A stretch of 64,000 nucleotides of DNA from contig NC_034409.1 in the NCBI RefSeq assembly GCF_002078875.1, forward strand, positions 17,501,467-17,565,466. The letters are read 5' to 3'. The stretch's first letter is position 1; every line of letters starts with the position of its first letter. Shown here piece by piece: positions 48,499-60,500 of the stretch. The stretch is from Numida meleagris. Lineage: Eukaryota > Chordata > Aves > Galliformes > Numididae. The position numbers and the translations under genes were made by a program. A model generated the notes under the pieces. It ran no database searches and was not told where the DNA came from. It was given only the letters and a program-made list of their open reading frames with translations.

Positions 48499-48596
48499 GA
48501 ATCATAGAATAGAATCATAGAATAAACCAAGCTGGAAGGGATCCACAAGGATCATTGAGTCCAACTTCTGGCTCCACATGGGACAACAGACCTCAC
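48499..48596 (-). mobile_element. CR1 LINE 3' tail, minus strand, second copy
   Basis: It begins with GAATCATAGAATA repeated twice in tandem, the reversed CR1 tail, followed by CCAAGCTGGAAGGGATCCAC, AAGGATCATTGAGTCCAACT and CTGGCTCCACATGGGACA. This wording matches the CR1 at 33069 rather than the copy 50 bp to its left, so it is a separate insertion from a different subfamily. Confidence 0.85.
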
Positions 48597-51500
48597 AGTA
48601 TCCATAAATGCATCAAAACCCAATAAAACTATGGAAAAAACTCTGCCCTGCTCTCATCAATATCTCTCATCACTTAACTCTAAGGGGCCAGTCCTGCCCT
48701 TTCACCGCAGCAATGATTTCACTACATCTTCATGCTCTAATGTGCTGCAAGTCTCAGGACCTTGCAGCTCTTGGGATGCAAGATCCTCAAAACTCTTCTT
48801 AAGAGTTCTCATAAAAGCATAGAGGTAGCATAAAAGCTATCTGTGGTACAGTGATGTGATGGAGCACAAAGGGACACTGGTTGCAGCATTGTACAAACGC
48901 TCTTAGTGCAAATCTGAGTAACACCAACCTCAGGCAAGATAAAGAGACCATTTAACAGATGTTTTTATCAGGATCACATCTCACTTCATATTATCAGCTG
49001 GCATAGATCGCTTATTTCTGGATAAAAAACAGACTTCATAGCCCTCTGCTAGCAACAGATGATTATTTCTCAGATGATCATTTTTGTGTTGCTGTCTTGA
49101 TCAGTAAAGATCACAGGAAGCTTCTTGTGTTATCTTCTAGAGATCTGTAGTGCAAATTGCAGTGCATCAGCTACCTGTCAATTTGCCCTCAGAATTGTCT
49201 TCTTGCAACATCGTATCACCATCATCTTGTTTACTTATCTGAAGTCATCACCTGTGACATATTTGCAGTTACTGCAGAATTCTGGTAAAGCAGCATGTCC
49301 AGCTTTGCTGAGACCATCAGTGACAGATGTGTTCATAACCCACGTGTCCCCAGTGGACTTCAGCAATGGCAGACATATTCCCACCCCAGAGCGGGCCAGT
49401 GGTAAACACTATTATAAGGTTTTCTAGGAGCTTACCTGTCAGGTAAGAAGATTCAAGCACAACACAATCAGCTACTTTTATTATTCATCTTAGATGAGAA
49501 GACATAAATGAAGATTTTGAAAAAATCAATTGCGTCTAACATACCAGTAGCTTGGCTCAAGCTTTTTCTGCTTGATATGATTGCATATGACTTATTTAAA
49601 CATTTTACTAAAACACTTAGGCTTTTTCTTCTGAAATCTGTTTGCCTTTGAGATCAATTGTCAAAGCATGAAAGATATGCCAGCTGAAGTGACTGCTTTT
49701 TCCTAGAGACCTGTCATTATTCCTTGATTAGTTTCTATTTATTTATTTATTTATTTATTTGTTTATTTATTTATTTATTTATAGATTGAAAATTTTTTCA
49801 TCCGAACTAGTTGAAAATGAGACTTTGCTTTCAAGGAAGTGGTCTAGAAAATCCTTTCCCAGAATACTTTGAACCTGTTAAGAATTAGACACCTCTTTTC
49901 TTATTGTTTGAATTATGTATGAACTCTCCATTTGAACAGCTCTTCACTGTGGAATATTACTGTCTCCTTTACCTGGTAAGATCTGAGCACTGTTTGTACA
50001 CATTTTGTGCTAGGTACAACAAAAGCATGATATTGCAGTATTGTATTGTGTGCAAGTATAGGGGGTTCTGCATCAAAATAGAAGAAAAAAGAATAAAAGT
50101 CTTTAATTCTATTTGTTACTTCTTCTATTAGTTATTAGGAAGTATGTTATGGTTGTATCACTACCAGTAGGTGAGAACTTTTCATTTTGAATAGTGAAGG
50201 GGTAAACAAGTTATATATGCATTCTATATGAACTTGTTTTTTCCTTTGTGCAAGAGCTTCAGAATCAGAAATTTAAACATATCTGTTAGTCTTCTGCTGT
50301 GGGATTTTTGCACTGGACAATGCAAATCCAATCTTAGGTGTTATTTTGTGTACTGTCAGCATTTCTAAGAATATAACCACATTCAGAGTATATAGATCAG
50401 ACTCACAGGTGACTGAAAATCTGTTTCACTGAATTAAGTGAAATCATTTGGATAAAAGAATCTTTCTGTACTCATCAGTATCAGTAAAAGCATCTATCCA
50501 ATACTTCAAGTTTAAAACGTTGCCTTTGTGCTACACTGCAAAAAGCAGTAGGTATCAGGACAAGCTCTAGTATTCACCATCCGTCAGAAAGGTTCCTCTA
50601 AAGGAACATCACTGCAGAGAAATCACTGAGAAAATAGGATCTTCCAGACACCAGAAACTATCCAGGGAAAAAAAAAAAAACAAGAAACAGCAAAAAGGAG
50701 TCTTTATCACTGCTTTCTTACACCGGTCTCCATTGCAGATCTCATTCTGCTGGCATTGACACTCACAGGTACAGTGTTTGTATTCTGCTACTGTTTTAGA
50801 AAATTAAAATCTCTGAGCACATACTAAATGTTAGCAAGAACTTTCTTGAATGGGTTGTAACTGGATATCCTTCCAGAGAAGCTGCACAACCTCTTCTGCC
50901 TTGCCTTTTTATCTACATTAATTTTATTCTTTCCAGTAAGATAAAAGACATTTGAGCATCAGATAATGTTTATATATCATAGCATATCACACATTTAGAT
51001 GCATCAGAACTTTGTACTCCTTCCAAAAAATCAAAAGTTTAAGATGTGTCTATTCTTGCAGCTCTGAGAGCAGATAACTAAATTAAATAGATTTTAAAAA
51101 GAAAAGGAGGACATAAGGAAAGAAGCAGTGTTTAGCAAAATGTTTAAGATAGTCTTAACGCTATTATCCCAAGAAGAATAATCTTGAGCTGATTTAATGA
51201 ATATAAGTTACAATTGACTTTTAAAGGATTAATTTGTATTCTTGAGACTCCTCAGATGCAGAGATAATAGAAGGCTGTATGGGTACATGAGTTCTAGTAC
51301 ATCTTTCAGCTCAACCAGAGATTCGAAAGCTAAGTCAAACACTCTGGGACATCTGGGAGGACTTGGAAAGCACATAGCTGTGAGCTGGTTGTTTTGATCA
51401 GCATTTTTTTTCCAACTATGTTGATAATGATCCTCTTGTAATCTCTATTAGTATTATTCTTCTAACCATTAGACAAACAATAAAATACAAGCTATTTACA

Positions 51501-51926
51501 GTGGTAAAATGTTACTAATTTTACTGTTTCAGAATGCACAGATATGTATCATTCTTGCAATCACTTTGCAGGAAACCACAGAACATTCATACTGTTCATG
51601 GCTCTTTGTCACTGTAGTGACATGGTTTTGAATATATTGATCCTCGTATGTCATCTGATGTGGAGTAGGAAAGTGTAAGAAGTGGAGTGGGAAGATCAAG
51701 CTTGTCTCATCTCTACTCCAGGTTATGCACGTATATTAGATACTAAAGAGCTCTAGTACGTAGATTTGACCTAAATAGCTCTCTAGTCAACTAAGTTCTG
51801 CCCAGATCCTGTTAGCTGTATAGTCAGACTCCATGGTTTTGCTCAAGTCCTTTGAATTTAGCTGCTTAAGGTTGTTTATGATCTTTAATAAAACACAATG
51901 ATCTTTATAAATATTCTTTGAGATGT
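48597..51926. other. Spacer with a TTTA microsatellite, no gene seen
   Basis: About 3.3 kb. The part at 48600-49440 is less AT-rich than the surroundings and has overlapping open frames of 60-100 codons with no recognised motif. A 17-base A-run lies near 50667-50682. No gene is supported. Confidence 0.5.
49736..49783. repeat. (TTTA)n microsatellite
   Basis: About 12 tetranucleotide units over 48 bp with one interruption (TTTG) in the middle. It is likely length-polymorphic. Confidence 0.96.
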
Positions 51927-51931
51927 GCTAT
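51927..51931. repeat. Left target-site duplication of LTR A2 (GCTAT)
   Basis: GCTAT directly before the LTR is repeated exactly at 52461-52465, defining the left border of the insertion. Confidence 0.9.
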
Positions 51932-52076
51932 TGTCATGGTTTTGTGATTTTCGGTTATTGGTATTCCACATCATAACATCATGTAGTGGATGTACCTAGT
52001 TCTCAGAAGAGAAAGACTACTACAGTCCCCACGACACTTTGCTCCTCTGTTACCATTTTCCAGCCGGAGGGAAAAG

Positions 52077-52106
52077 ATAAAAGCTCGCAGTATAAAAACT
52101 CGCAGA
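52077..52106 (+). repeat. 15-bp tandem duplication over the TATA motif in LTR A2
   Basis: ATAAAAGCTCGCAGT at 52077-52091 is followed by ATAAAAACTCGCAGA at 52092-52106. The second unit creates TATAAAA at its junction. Copy 1 has only one such unit (GATAAAAATTTGCAGA, reversed). Confidence 0.85.
52091..52097 (+). promoter_or_regulatory. Putative TATA box of LTR A2
   Basis: TATAAAA lies about 160 bp into the LTR on its sense strand, a plausible position for the U3 promoter of a solo LTR about 530 bp long. Whether it is used is unknown. Confidence 0.5.
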
Positions 52107-52460
52107 TCACGAGACCTCGTCCCTTTCTCTGCCGTCTCTCGTCTTGGCAGCACCTCGCTCTCCAGCCGTCTTATCGTCGGTAGTAGAGTAAGGCCTACCT
52201 TGATTTTGGGACATTCTCTCTCTCTGTATTGGATTTATCAGCTTAAATTGTAATTATATTGTATTATAGTGTGTTGTTTTGCATTCCGATATCTTATTTA
52301 GTAAATTAGTTTGTTTCTCCTCAGATTGTTGCCGCTGTTCTTTGCTCTCAGGGCCATCTCCTTACCCTTTTCCCCTTTTCCCTTTTCCCGGGGCATGGAC
52401 GCGTGGATCCCCCGTCCCCTTCGTCACGGAACCGGGCCGAACACCCGTAAACCGTTGACA

Positions 52461-52465
52461 GCTAT
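52461..52465. repeat. Right target-site duplication of LTR A2 (GCTAT)
   Basis: An exact copy of 51927-51931. Confidence 0.9.
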
Positions 52466-54187
52466 ATGATTTGTTTCAGTTGTGTCACTCATTCTTTAAA
52501 TTGTATTAATTCCAGAATTTTAGAAACATAACATGTTAAGATGAATCATAGCCTCTTTCCTTGATCCTAAAATTGTCAGATTGGTCAAACTGGCTTCTAT
52601 TTGGTGTAGCCACTCCAAGATTGACCTAATTTGCAGCTTTATTAGTCCTCAAGCAAGTGCGCAGCTAGCTGGAGATTAAAACTATATTCAGTTTGTGCAC
52701 TAAGTACACCTAACTTGGATAAAGTAATTGACAAAGAAAGTACTGAAAACCCATGTTGCCAAAAGTTACGATCAATCTATATTTCTCTGATGCAGTAGCT
52801 ATATTGCAGCAGTAAGAATAAGATATCAAATACATTGAAAAATCTCAGGACTTAAATCCATATAGCAAATGTGTGACTGAATTTTCTCTTTTATAATTTA
52901 CCCAAGCCTAAAAATATAGGAGGAAAAACTCGATACGTGTGAACATCTATGGAAGATTTGCTTTAGTGGTACAAAAATTACAAGCCTTCATACAGAAATA
53001 TTGTGGTGAAATTTTCTATTTTGGTTATATGAAATTACAGATATTATTATCTATTCATCACTTCTTACTTTCAGCTTTGTAGAATAATAGAGATTGCTCT
53101 CCCCTGATGACCAGCAAAGGGGTATTAAAAGTATTAACTTCATTCTAATTCCTCAGGAGAGCTAAACAAAAAATCAGGGCTGAAACACTGTTTGATATGT
53201 TGTTTCTAATGTCCTTACACCTTTTAACTGTTTTACATAATACCATTTATTCCTTTATCAGTTGTGTCAGCCATAGCTATTATATTTTATGAAAATCAGC
53301 TTTCCTGACTGAAATAATAATAAAAAGTACTTTGTTTTGATTCTTGCATCAGTAATTTTTTTACATTTCAAAACCACCTTAGTACCTGAACCTTCTGCAT
53401 GCTCTTTGAATGATCATAAAGAGGAATGGAGTGTTACAGGAGCAGTGAAACATCAGCCTTGTTAACGAGCAATGCCTCACTGACTCTGACTTGATTAATG
53501 TCAAAGACTGCTGATCAAAACTCTTTCTTATGTTCTGAGTGATTTCTGAGTATCAATTAAAAAAATCTCATGAGAAAGGCATAAATAAAGGGGTGAAATT
53601 CCACCTGATAGAGAGGTTTAAGAACAGAGGCTCTGATTCACTTAAATCATCAAAATCAGGCTCAAGTGGAGAACCCCATTAAATGTGGGGGAAACTCAGA
53701 AGAGCCATCTGGCCTAAATTTTCCATATTAGATATGGAAATATATATGGAATATATACTTTCTTTCCACTCCTTTTATGTGCTCAATTATTCATGATTTT
53801 CCATCAGAATGATATGACAGACAAGTCTTGCAAAGGTTATTCTAAACTCAGCAGAAACAATTTCAGGTTTTTTGGATTCTTCTCATGGCATCTCATATAC
53901 TCTCTTTTCCAGCTAGAACAAATGTAGGATGGAAAGTCCTTGGTGAAGATCCAGCTGGTTTGGTTATTAATTGTTAATAATGCATCAAAACATATACACA
54001 TATATACACTGATATTCATATCCATATTTGCTTTTTTTCCTTCCAGTCTTAATTTCTTGTCAGACTCAGTTCTCTGCAAATGTATGGTGGACACTTGAGA
54101 AACTTCAAGAAAACTCAGGATAGTCCTATTTTCCTCGAATTCCTGAATCTTTCCAATTGCAGATGTTATTGCTAAGGAGCAAGGAAA
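52466..54187. other. Spacer between two family A LTRs, no gene seen
   Basis: About 1.7 kb of AT-rich DNA. It is not proviral interior: the flanking LTRs face opposite ways and each has its own target duplication. It holds a short inverted repeat at 53721-53739 (TTCCATAT, then TAG, then ATATGGAA). Confidence 0.65.
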
Positions 54188-54192
54188 AGGAG
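54188..54192. repeat. Left target-site duplication of LTR A3 (AGGAG)
   Basis: AGGAG before the LTR is repeated exactly at 54764-54768. Confidence 0.85.
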
Positions 54193-54763
54193 TGTTAATG
54201 GTTTACGGGCAGGTTCAGCCCTGTTCTGTGACCAATGGGTCGGGGGGACCCACGGACCCATGCCCTGGGAAAGGGAAAAGGGAAAAAGGGTAGGGAGATG
54301 GGCCTAAAAACAAAACAGCAGCAACAGTCTGAGAAGAAACAAACTAATTTACTAAATAAGATATCAGAATACAAGATAACACAATATAATACAATATTAT
54401 TAAAATTGAAACTAATAAATCAAATGAGAGAGAGCGTCCAAAAAACCTGAAGGCCTTACTCTAAGGCTGGCAATGAGATGGCTAGGGAGAGAGACGCTGC
54501 CGGGCCAAGCGAGAGGGGAAGAGAGAGAGAAAAGGGGCACGTCTCATGATGTGCAAACAGTTTTATCTTTCCTTCTGAACAGAAAAAGGTAACAGAACAG
54601 CAAACAGTCCTCTGGGAGATGTAGTTCTTCTTCTCTTCTGAGAACCAAGTACCTGGAACTATTCATGATCCACAGAACTGGAACATTAACTCTTTAACTC
54701 CCAGTGCACTACATGATGTTATGATGTGGAATACTGATAATCAAAAATCATAAAACCATGACG
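54193..54763 (-). mobile_element. Solo LTR, family A, copy 3 (long variant)
   Basis: A 571-bp solo LTR in minus orientation, collinear with copies 1 and 2. It carries a 55-bp segment at about 54652-54706 that the other two lack, located near the sense 5' end (U3). The sense 5' terminus reads CGTCATGG instead of TGTCATGG. It has fewer CpGs than copy 2 and several unique changes, so it is probably older. The exact 5-bp duplication shows that it inserted independently of copy 2, only 1.7 kb away. Confidence 0.9.
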
Positions 54764-54768
54764 AGGAG
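54764..54768. repeat. Right target-site duplication of LTR A3 (AGGAG)
   Basis: An exact copy of 54188-54192. Confidence 0.85.
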
Positions 54769-56852
54769 TTATCTTTCAGCACTAACTATTCTGATGAGAA
54801 GACAAATAGAAACATCATAGATCACAAAATATAACTGTATATAGATATTCTAATATGCTTCCTCTTTCCTCTGAATATAGTTGGTTGGAAGTTGATCGTC
54901 CGAACCATCAATTCCTTTGAGAACCTGAAAGAGAAAGAAAGGCAAAGTAATACCAGGGGAGAGTCAGAGAACTGGCTTTTGATGCACTTCCCCTGTGCTG
55001 CTAAGGTGGGGAAGGTTTTCCCAATGCCCCCGAGATATTTTGAGTGTATCAAAGCCACTCCTCCTTGCTTGTGATAGCTGTCTTCCTTCTGTAAAAGAGA
55101 ACACAAAAAGTGGAGAAGATTGACAGTCTTCCATAGAGGACAAAAATACACAAAATAAAGTGTAGAAAAAAGACGATTTTTTTGGAAGAAATGAATCACA
55201 AAGCAGTGTGAGTCAAAGTAGTGTGCTGGGCAGGAAATAGAGAGCCTCTGAGTGTTTGCAAATGCAAGAGACAGCAGGGGTAGGGAACAAAAATGTTTTT
55301 GAAAAGATTATTAAAATACTTCTACAAAGATTTATCATTAAATTACTCAACTTATTTCTATTGTCTGCTGCCTCTGAATCAAATCTTTCTTGTTTACATT
55401 CATATACCTGCTGAACTTTTATCTTCTTCTTGCTTTCCAAAGATTCAGTTGGATTGTTTCCATGTCCACTGCACTCTCTTCAGATATTCTGGTCATTTAT
55501 TCACTTTGTTTTTCTCCTAGCCAGCCTTTTGATTTTTCCATTTGCAAACTGGGCCTTTACTGTGCATCTAATGAAATTCTCATGGCACTGACTGACATTG
55601 TACACTATCCTGGGAAAGCTGGTTGTCTCAAAGAAGAGAAAAAATGAGTGGGCAGCAAATGCAGAACTAACATGTTCTATTTCAATCTACTTCCATTTAA
55701 TAGTGTGCAGTTTTTACACTTGGAACCTGAAGAGAAATTTGTTCAAATAAGACAAAGCTGCTAAGAGCAAAAGCTTTTCTCACTAGTGTCTTCTGGGACA
55801 CTTCTTATTTCCTCTTTCCAGAACAATCAGATGCTTTTTATGCCCAGCTCTCCTAGCTGAAGTCACTAACACATAGTTGAAATCCTCTGAGCCAAATGTA
55901 TTCCTACTGTAACTCCATAGCCTTATATCTGGCCCTCTGTGGTTGAAACCCCTTCATGACACATTCACATTCCTCTTTGTTCTGCACTGGATAGCATTCT
56001 TCAGGAACTATTGCAAACACGGATATTTCCTGCTGGTAGGCTTGTGCCAACTTTTTAGAGTACTTGGCAATGGCAAAGGATAATTTGTAGAGTTAGTAGC
56101 CCACTTTTATCCGTTCACTTACAGTATTATTTTGCTAAGTGTCCCATTCTTGGAGAAAACCAAGCGGAGCACAATTCTGCTTTTTGTTACATCAATTGAG
56201 CTATACTGAAGCTTTTCAACTGAGAATAAATGCAAAGCTAAGAATTCTACTGTGAAAATTTTAAAACATTCTTTTCTCCTAAGACATACTATTCTTCTGT
56301 TTAATTTATCTGCATAGCACAATGGAAGCCAATTTCTCTCTCTAAAGATATCTGCCTAATTCCATTTGTGTGGGAACATCCAGGAATAGAATTCAATCTT
56401 ATATGCTTTAGAGATCTAACCTGTTTTTATTGCAGGAGTCAATGTATACATATTCAATAAAATATCTGAATATTTTCTATCTAGGTACCCGTTATCAATT
56501 CTTAACAGAAAAAAATTTCAATTAACATTTGAGCTTTGCACTCATAATGAATATTATTGTATCTTTGCAATTGATACATAAAAATTGTATTTGTGCCAGA
56601 AATACTATTTTTATTATCCTATTTGGGCAGAGTTGAAAATGCAGGTTGCATTGTTTTCCGCAAGGTCTGCATTGACTATAAACATATATGCTCGCAAAGG
56701 TAGTAAAATATGTTACCATGATATTTCCAAAAAATAAGCATAATTTGAATAGGTTTACCAGGATACTTTGAACTTAGATTTGACCTATAAGACTCTTGGA
56801 AGTCCCAGTGACAACATAGGCTTATTTTAATCCTTCAAACTTGATAATCACG
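54769..56852. other. Spacer, no gene seen
   Basis: About 2.1 kb. Several short overlapping frames occur on both strands at 54820-55650, none with a recognisable motif. No transposon is seen. Confidence 0.5.
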
Positions 56853-57064
56853 AGTTAAATTCTTTACTGTGAGGGTGGTGAAACACTGGAACACGTTGCC
56901 CAGTGAGGCTGTCAATGTACCCTTCTTGGAAGCGTTCAAGACCAGGCTGGATGGGGCTTTGAGCAATCTGGTGTAGAGGGAGGTGTCCCTGCCTACAACA
57001 GGGGGGTTGGAACTAGATGATCTTAAAGGTCCCTTCCAACCCATACCATTCTACGATTCTATGA
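56853..57064 (+). mobile_element. CR1 LINE 3' end
   Basis: About 210 bp: TTCTTTACTGTGAGGGTGGT, then GTTGCCCAGTGAGGCTGTCA, then AAGACCAGGCTGGATGGGGC. It finishes with GATCTTAAAGGTCCCTTCCA and the tail ATTCTACGATTCTATGA. The copy keeps the wording of a typical, moderately young CR1 3' end and is strongly 5'-truncated. Confidence 0.94.
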
Positions 57065-57519
57065 ACCAAGACTCTCAACCACATTCTGCTCTGAGAGAGG
57101 AGGAGAAAATATTGCTAAGCTAGAGGCATCATGCTTGCTCCTGACATTTGGAGGCAGAATGCACACAAGATTGTTGGTGAGATCAAACGTGCTTAATATT
57201 TACAGTACAATCCCTTTGCACTGTTTGACTTCCATTCCAGACTTGCAGTCATTTGCTAGTACATAAGGGTGCAAGCAACAAGAAACAACAGAACTCATCT
57301 AAATAGGTACTCCTGCAGTTAAATGTCAGGACTTTGTCCTTTCCATGCCCTTTTGGAAGATATTCAAGTACATAGTGATGAATGTGATATAAGAACTTGA
57401 TGAAATCTAACTACTATAAAGGCATGTCCTTTACTTTTCACTACTTCAGTTCTTGTAATAAAACTGGGGAGATTTCTGTCTTAATCCGACTATGGAAATT
57501 GATACATGGGAAAGTTACT

Positions 57520-57546
57520 TTTTATTTTTATTTATTTATTTTTTTC
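57520..57546. repeat. T-rich (TTTA) low-complexity tract
   Basis: T-runs interspersed with TTTA units over about 27 bp. It is simple sequence. Confidence 0.85.
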
Positions 57547-60500
57547 AGTGTGATGAACATATTCAGAAAGACATAGAAAAGAATTCTGGAAAATTCAAAG
57601 ATTTTTTTTAAGAATCCCATCCTACCATCCTCGTGCAGGGAATGTTATCAGCTATGGTGAAAAATTTGCTATAATACTAGTCTTTAGGTATGTTGTTCAC
57701 AACAGAAAAATTAAGTGCAATGCACAACAAATAACAGTACTAAAAGTCATTCCTGGTATTTTCTGCAAATGTCTCCACATTAGTCAAAGAACTGTAAAAT
57801 GGTGTCTGCTTGCATATGTTTCCTACCATGAAAATCTGCTCACCTCACATTAATTCCCTCCTACTTGGAATGAGCAAAAGCTGCTTGATTATGGAAAAAG
57901 ATTATAATAAGCAACTGAGGTGACTTCAGTGGGAGTGTTCATAGTCAGTATACACAAAAAAAACTGAAATGTTTTGTGAAAGTTAGAAATTTCTTTTTTT
58001 TGAGGGGAGTATTCCACGAATTACTGTGTTTAGATTCATCAGTTACCTACTGGTAAAAAAATGTTGTTTGTTTTTTTTCCATCATTCAGTAGACACACAC
58101 ACAAATCAGTTGCTCTTCAAAATAATCTGTTGCATTCTTGCTTTTGGTTGATATGTGGAGTGGCTTGTACTACGAAAAACAGTATTAGGCATTATGTACA
58201 ATTAGAGGAAATGTTAAATTCTTGATTAATAATGTATATTAACCTGAAAGAATATATTAAAGTATTTCCATAATAATTTAATTTCTAAAATCACGAAGTT
58301 GTTCATATTTCACTCTACAGCCATATGGTTACACTGAATAACTATTTGTTTTCAGAGGTGGGACATCAACTATTCAGTTTTGTTTTGTAGCATTTGCATT
58401 TATTTATATTTCCTTCAGCTTCCAAAGCATTTATGAAACCGTGGTCTCCAGCAGAGAACTCCAAAACAGTTACACAAGCTTATCATTAATAATTTCCTTC
58501 CCTGAAGAAGCTTCTTGGGACAGAAACCCAATTAATTGCTAGAATATTTCCCAAGATAGATTGCACTTTCATACCAATCCCTTTCAGGCTTTTTCCATCT
58601 ATGCCTATTATGACACTAAAATGTTCCTTGGACACATTCTGCCTCAATAAGTGATTGGGAAGTTAGTGGCTGTATAATCTCTACTATCTCTCATTCAACA
58701 AGCATACTGTACCTTTCCAATTAAGATTGAAGGTAGACATGGGTGGGGTTTTTCTATTAAAAAACAACAACAAGACAACAAAACCACCTAAGTCCCCGTG
58801 ATTTTCTTTTGTTCTCTAAGTGACAGTAATGCTGAGAAATAATCACGCAGGAAAACAAATCCAAATATGGAGGAATTATGAAAGGTGTTTGGCTCAAGGC
58901 CCATAGCATCTGATGAGGCATAAGGTGTGTGTGACAAACATGTCTGCTTATTTATATTAGTGGGACTTCGACAGGACATTGTTTCACTTGGACAAATTTG
59001 ATTTTTCACAGCAGTTGTGATTAGAATATCATAACACTAAGTTTCACAGAACATCTAAAAAACTGTCAGCAGCCATTTGAAGAAAAGCATGATGCTTTTA
59101 GGCGTTTCATATGACTCAGTGGAACAGTTAAATATTGTAATACAATTACAATAATTCCAGGAATGCCTTTCAGTCACATCATCAAATGAGTGATTTCACA
59201 AGATGAATGTAAGGTATTTATAAAAGCTTCACTATGAGCTATGAAACGATTGTTATAAGCTGGGAGTTTGCCAGTCACTGTTCTAGGCCAAAGATGAATT
59301 GTTTTTGTGAAGAGGTATCATAGATTTGATGAATGATCAGAATTAAAGTGCCTCTTTCATGATTTAACCTGATGTACCTTTTGTAGAAGAACAGAATTCA
59401 AAGTATAATAACAATAATAAAACAAAAAGTTATTGCTCCCAATAATTTGTACAAGAAAACAAACACTGTTACTGTCCAGGAAGCTGGCTGAAATATTTAT
59501 CCGAAAAATCTCTGAGAAAATGCATTTTTGCTGAAATTTACTGCTTTAATGAAGCCAATTTTTTTTGTGAAGCTGTATAATTTTGAATTAAATTTTCAGC
59601 CAGAAGATCACTGAAGCGCAGCGATTTTATTTGTTTCTCCCTTTGGAAGTGAATTTATGTGATAAAAAAGAAAACATAGCAACTGCAGATCTGACCTTTC
59701 AGAGCAGGAATTAATGTCATGAGACCCACTCATTTTTGCTGAGTTTATTTTATAAATGCTGTCTTTGCTCCCATGTGTTAAACTAGGTATGTCGAAAACC
59801 CTTAAGATACCAAGAGACAGAGTGTATTTCCTCCACTATGTTTGTGCCACTTAAAAAAAAACAAACACTAAAATCCTGTCTCAGTGACATCACTGCAGTA
59901 AGAATAATATTAACATATCTGGTTAAAAACTTCTGTGGTTGTTGAGTTAAGAAGGAACTGGAGTTTTTTTATGGTACACTATTTTGTACAGAAAATATGA
60001 TTTTGAATGTTTTCAATCACTTCATTAAGAATATCCATATCTTTTAGATACTGCTACTCTGCAAAGGTCATAACATCAAATGCTTTAAACAGTTTTAATG
60101 AAACTCAAAAACCTCTAATCTGAAGGTATCAAAATAGACAAAAATCTAAAAAAATAATTCTGAATAACTGCAGTAACACTATTCTCTTACACTGGAGCAG
60201 TTAATTGATTCTAGTGGAATTACACCAGCATGTAAGTGGAGCAATGGACTAGTAAGCACAACCCCTTGAGTTTAAATATCTGTTAGAAAATCCTTTTTGA
60301 GTCTTCTGTTTTAATGAGTTTCTGTCTTAACATACAGAGGCAAACGAAGATTCATATTCTGAACAAGGAGTACAGTAATTAATGGCAGGGGTAGAAATAA
60401 GCTGATTTTTAAAAAGGTATGTTGCTGAATTATGATGTGGAAGACATTTCCATGCAAATTCCATGCAGATTACTGATAAGCAAAAACACGACTCCTTTTA

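Larger units (their letters stand above)
51932..52460 (+). mobile_element. Solo LTR, family A, copy 2 (best preserved)
   Basis: A 529-bp solo LTR, TGTCATGGTTTTGTG at the start and GTAAACCGTTGACA at the end, with exact 5-bp duplications on both sides. It is the only family A copy in the window with canonical TG...CA ends and it retains more CpG dinucleotides than copies 1 and 3, which suggests a younger insertion. A 15-bp tandem duplication around a TATAAAA motif (52077-52106) is absent from copy 1. The likely order is U3 with the TATA motif near 52091, then R and U5. No gag, pol or env sequence lies next to it. The small frames inside it are not genes. Confidence 0.92.

Noticed and set aside
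51990..52253. Overlapping open frames inside the LTR at 51932-52460
   Set aside because: They are fully contained in a solo LTR; related frames appear in the homologous LTR at 2433-2940.
51932..54763. A provirus bounded by LTRs A2 and A3
   Set aside because: The LTRs are in opposite orientation, have different target duplications, and the DNA between them has no retroviral coding sequence.
54822..55199. 125-codon minus-strand frame next to LTR A3
   Set aside because: No similarity to retroviral or host proteins is visible. It lies outside the target duplications of the LTR, so it is not proviral.
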